Positions 62,679 to 64,000 of a stretch of 64,000 bases of DNA are shown one piece after another. The notes under the pieces were generated by a model. The model saw nothing but the letters and a program-made list of their open reading frames with translations. It made no database searches and was not told the origin of the DNA. This DNA comes from Allopusillimonas sp008369125 (GTDB lineage Bacteria; Pseudomonadota; Gammaproteobacteria; Burkholderiales; Burkholderiaceae_B): assembly GCF_008369125.1 (NCBI RefSeq), contig NZ_VOAY01000002.1:124001-188000 (forward strand), in the 5' to 3' direction. The position numbers were made by a program, and so were the translations under genes. Each line of letters opens with the position of its first letter. Position 1 is the first letter of the stretch.

Positions 62679-63902
62679 ATGGTGGGAATCCGTCACTGCT
62701 TACTTCGTCATGATCCATGGCTCATGCGGCTATGGTGCGCCTTGTTGCTGCTGCTGTGTCAAATGCCGCTGGCGTCGGCGCAGCAGCACTGCACCGTACA
62801 TTGGCCACTTTGGAACGATTTTCGTACGCATTTCGTTCAAGACAGTGGGCGCGTCCTCGATGCCAGCACCGACAAGCAGCACAGCTCGTCCGAAGGGCAG
62901 TCTTACGCCATGTTCTTTGCATTGGTCGCCGGCGATCGCACGACTTTCGACCGGCTCTGGGAATGGAGTATCAACAACCTGGGGGCCGGCGATCTCAGCC
63001 AACAACTACCTTCCTGGATATGGGGCCGGGCTGACGATGATACGTGGCGTGTACTGGATGACAACTCTGCATCGGATGCGGATCTGTGGTTTGTATATGC
63101 CTTGCTGGAGGCCGGTAGATTATGGCAAGAACCCAACTACACGCGTCAGGCGCACGCCTTACTGGCACTGGTCGAGTCACAAGAGTTGGCCGATCTGCCC
63201 GGATTTGGCCTGATGTTATTGCCGGGCAGGCGCGATTTTATTAAGCATGAAGACAATGCCTGGCAGCTTAATCCCAGCTATCTGCCCATGCCTTTGCTGC
63301 GACGCCTGCAAAGCGAGTCGCCTTCTGGCCCTTGGGGTGGCATTGCCAACAACACGGCGGCATTAATGGAGGCGGTGTCTCCTCTTGGGCTTGCACCAGA
63401 CTGGGCCACCTACCAAGTACTCGATCCATCGCCACTGTTTATCACAGACCCCATCAAAGGGCCCGTAGGCAGCTATGATGCCATTCGCACCTATTTATGG
63501 GCTGGCCTGACTGCTCCAGAAGATCCGTTGTACTCACGTATGTTGAAGGCACTCAATGGCATGGTTGCCTTGACGCGAGATCAAGGTGGTGTGCCGCCTG
63601 AATCGGTCGACATGACGACGGGGGTCTCCAAAGGTACAGGCCCATTTGGTTTTTCAGCTGCGTTGATGCCTTATTTCAAAGCCAAGGGCCAGTCGGTACT
63701 ACTCACTCATCAACAAACACGCGTCGACGCCATGCTCCGTAAATCGGTACTATCCGACAGCTCGCAGCAAGGCCAACCGCCCTATTACGACTATGTGCTC
63801 AGCCTGTTTGGCATGGGCTGGATCAATAACTATTTCCGTTTCAAACCTGATGGAACGCTATCGATATCGTGGGAGAAGGAATGTCTCGGTACAAGCAACT
63901 AG
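62679..63902 (+). CDS. bcsZ: Cellulase BcsZ (glycoside hydrolase family 8)
   Basis: A 407-residue periplasmic endo-1,4-beta-glucanase. GGAG precedes the start; an ATG at 62724 is an alternative. The signal core LWCALLLLLCQMPLASAQ is followed by SSSEGQSYAMFFALVAGD, with the likely proton-donor glutamate near residue 72, and NSASDADLWFVYALLEAG, with the conserved aspartates near 133-135. BcsZ trims nascent chains and is needed for normal fibril formation. Its last 22 bases overlap the bcsC start. Confidence 0.93.
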   Translation: MVGIRHCLLRHDPWLMRLWCALLLLLCQMPLASAQQHCTVHWPLWNDFRTHFVQDSGRVLDASTDKQHSSSEGQSYAMFFALVAGDRTTFDRLWEWSINNLGAGDLSQQLPSWIWGRADDDTWRVLDDNSASDADLWFVYALLEAGRLWQEPNYTRQAHALLALVESQELADLPGFGLMLLPGRRDFIKHEDNAWQLNPSYLPMPLLRRLQSESPSGPWGGIANNTAALMEAVSPLGLAPDWATYQVLDPSPLFITDPIKGPVGSYDAIRTYLWAGLTAPEDPLYSRMLKALNGMVALTRDQGGVPPESVDMTTGVSKGTGPFGFSAALMPYFKAKGQSVLLTHQQTRVDAMLRKSVLSDSSQQGQPPYYDYVLSLFGMGWINNYFRFKPDGTLSISWEKECLGTSN

Positions 63903-64000
63903 CCCTGGGCCTGTGCGTGGCGCTTTTGCCAACAGTAGGATGGGCCCAGGACAATACAACCAAGACGTTGGTTGACCAGGGCAATTACTGGCAGACGCGC
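63881..64000 (+). CDS. bcsC: Cellulose synthase outer-membrane subunit BcsC, N-terminus (3' end outside window)
   Basis: The first 40 codons only, starting at an ATG with GGGAGAAGGA upstream. They encode a signal peptide (YKQLALGLCVALLPTVGWAQ) and the beginning of a TPR-type helix, VDQGNYWQTR, as in BcsC. The full protein would be over 1000 residues, with TPRs and a beta-barrel export pore. It closes the order bcsQ-A-B-B-Z-C. Confidence 0.75.
   Translation, partial: MSRYKQLALGLCVALLPTVGWAQDNTTKTLVDQGNYWQTR

Overview
The window looks like a betaproteobacterial chromosome, most likely Burkholderiales and probably the Alcaligenaceae neighbourhood. This is inferred from gene content: two Bug/TctC-type solute receptors, a TonB receptor followed by DUF3649, PepSY and DUF3325 genes, a bcsD/bcsP-containing cellulose operon, and many TRAP-type uptake cassettes with LysR regulators. 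No rRNA gene, complete tRNA gene or CRISPR array was seen.

Layout. (1) 1-4111 is the end of a defence-like cassette: an MmeI-like DNA methyltransferase cut by the window edge, a DEAD/DEAH helicase and a GIY-YIG nuclease. (2) 4.4-13.4 kb is a catabolic unit: LysR, FAD amino-acid dehydrogenase, TRAP transporter and hydantoinase/oxoprolinase A and B. (3) 13.9-16.2 kb looks like the end of an integrated element: an XRE repressor, paired AGTACT half-sites, a structured leader, an AlpA-like regulator, a tRNA-3'-end-like sequence with a terminator, then relics of IS30, a modification-dependent endonuclease and IS256. (4) 16.3-19.6 kb holds a ParE/RelE-type toxin-antitoxin pair, an old-yellow-enzyme gene with a scrambled tail, dtd and an orphan XRE protein. 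(5) 19.5-27 kb is a polyamine-type ABC importer flanked by two class III aminotransferases, with an RpiR regulator. (6) 27.4-31.6 kb is a second TRAP transporter with an amidohydrolase. (7) 31.9-37.6 kb has LysR genes, an opine-dehydrogenase-like enzyme with a Bug receptor, an F420-reductase-like gene, and gene scraps. (8) 37.6-43.4 kb is a siderophore-uptake operon and a TetR gene. (9) 43.9-48.4 kb is a D-aminoacylase/RutE-like/Bug unit with LysR. (10) 43.6-53.1 kb also contains a decaying cluster of AbiE-type genes: one intact pair, one antitoxin with a truncated toxin, one pair wrecked by a stop and two frameshifts, two loose shards, and the C-terminal part of a Wadjet JetD. (11) 53.7-64 kb is a cellulose synthase operon, bcsD-bcsP-(small ORF)-bcsQ-bcsA-bcsB-bcsB2-bcsZ-bcsC, with two tandem bcsB genes and running off the window.

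The catabolic blocks share one design: uptake system, hydrolase or aminotransferase, oxidoreductase and a local regulator. They point to scavenging of amino-acid derivatives, but the exact substrates cannot be read from sequence. The observations most worth following are the structured leader of the alpA-like gene, the shared AGTACT half-sites, the helicase/GIY-YIG/methyltransferase cassette, the 47-codon ORF coupled to bcsQ, and the tandem bcsB pair.
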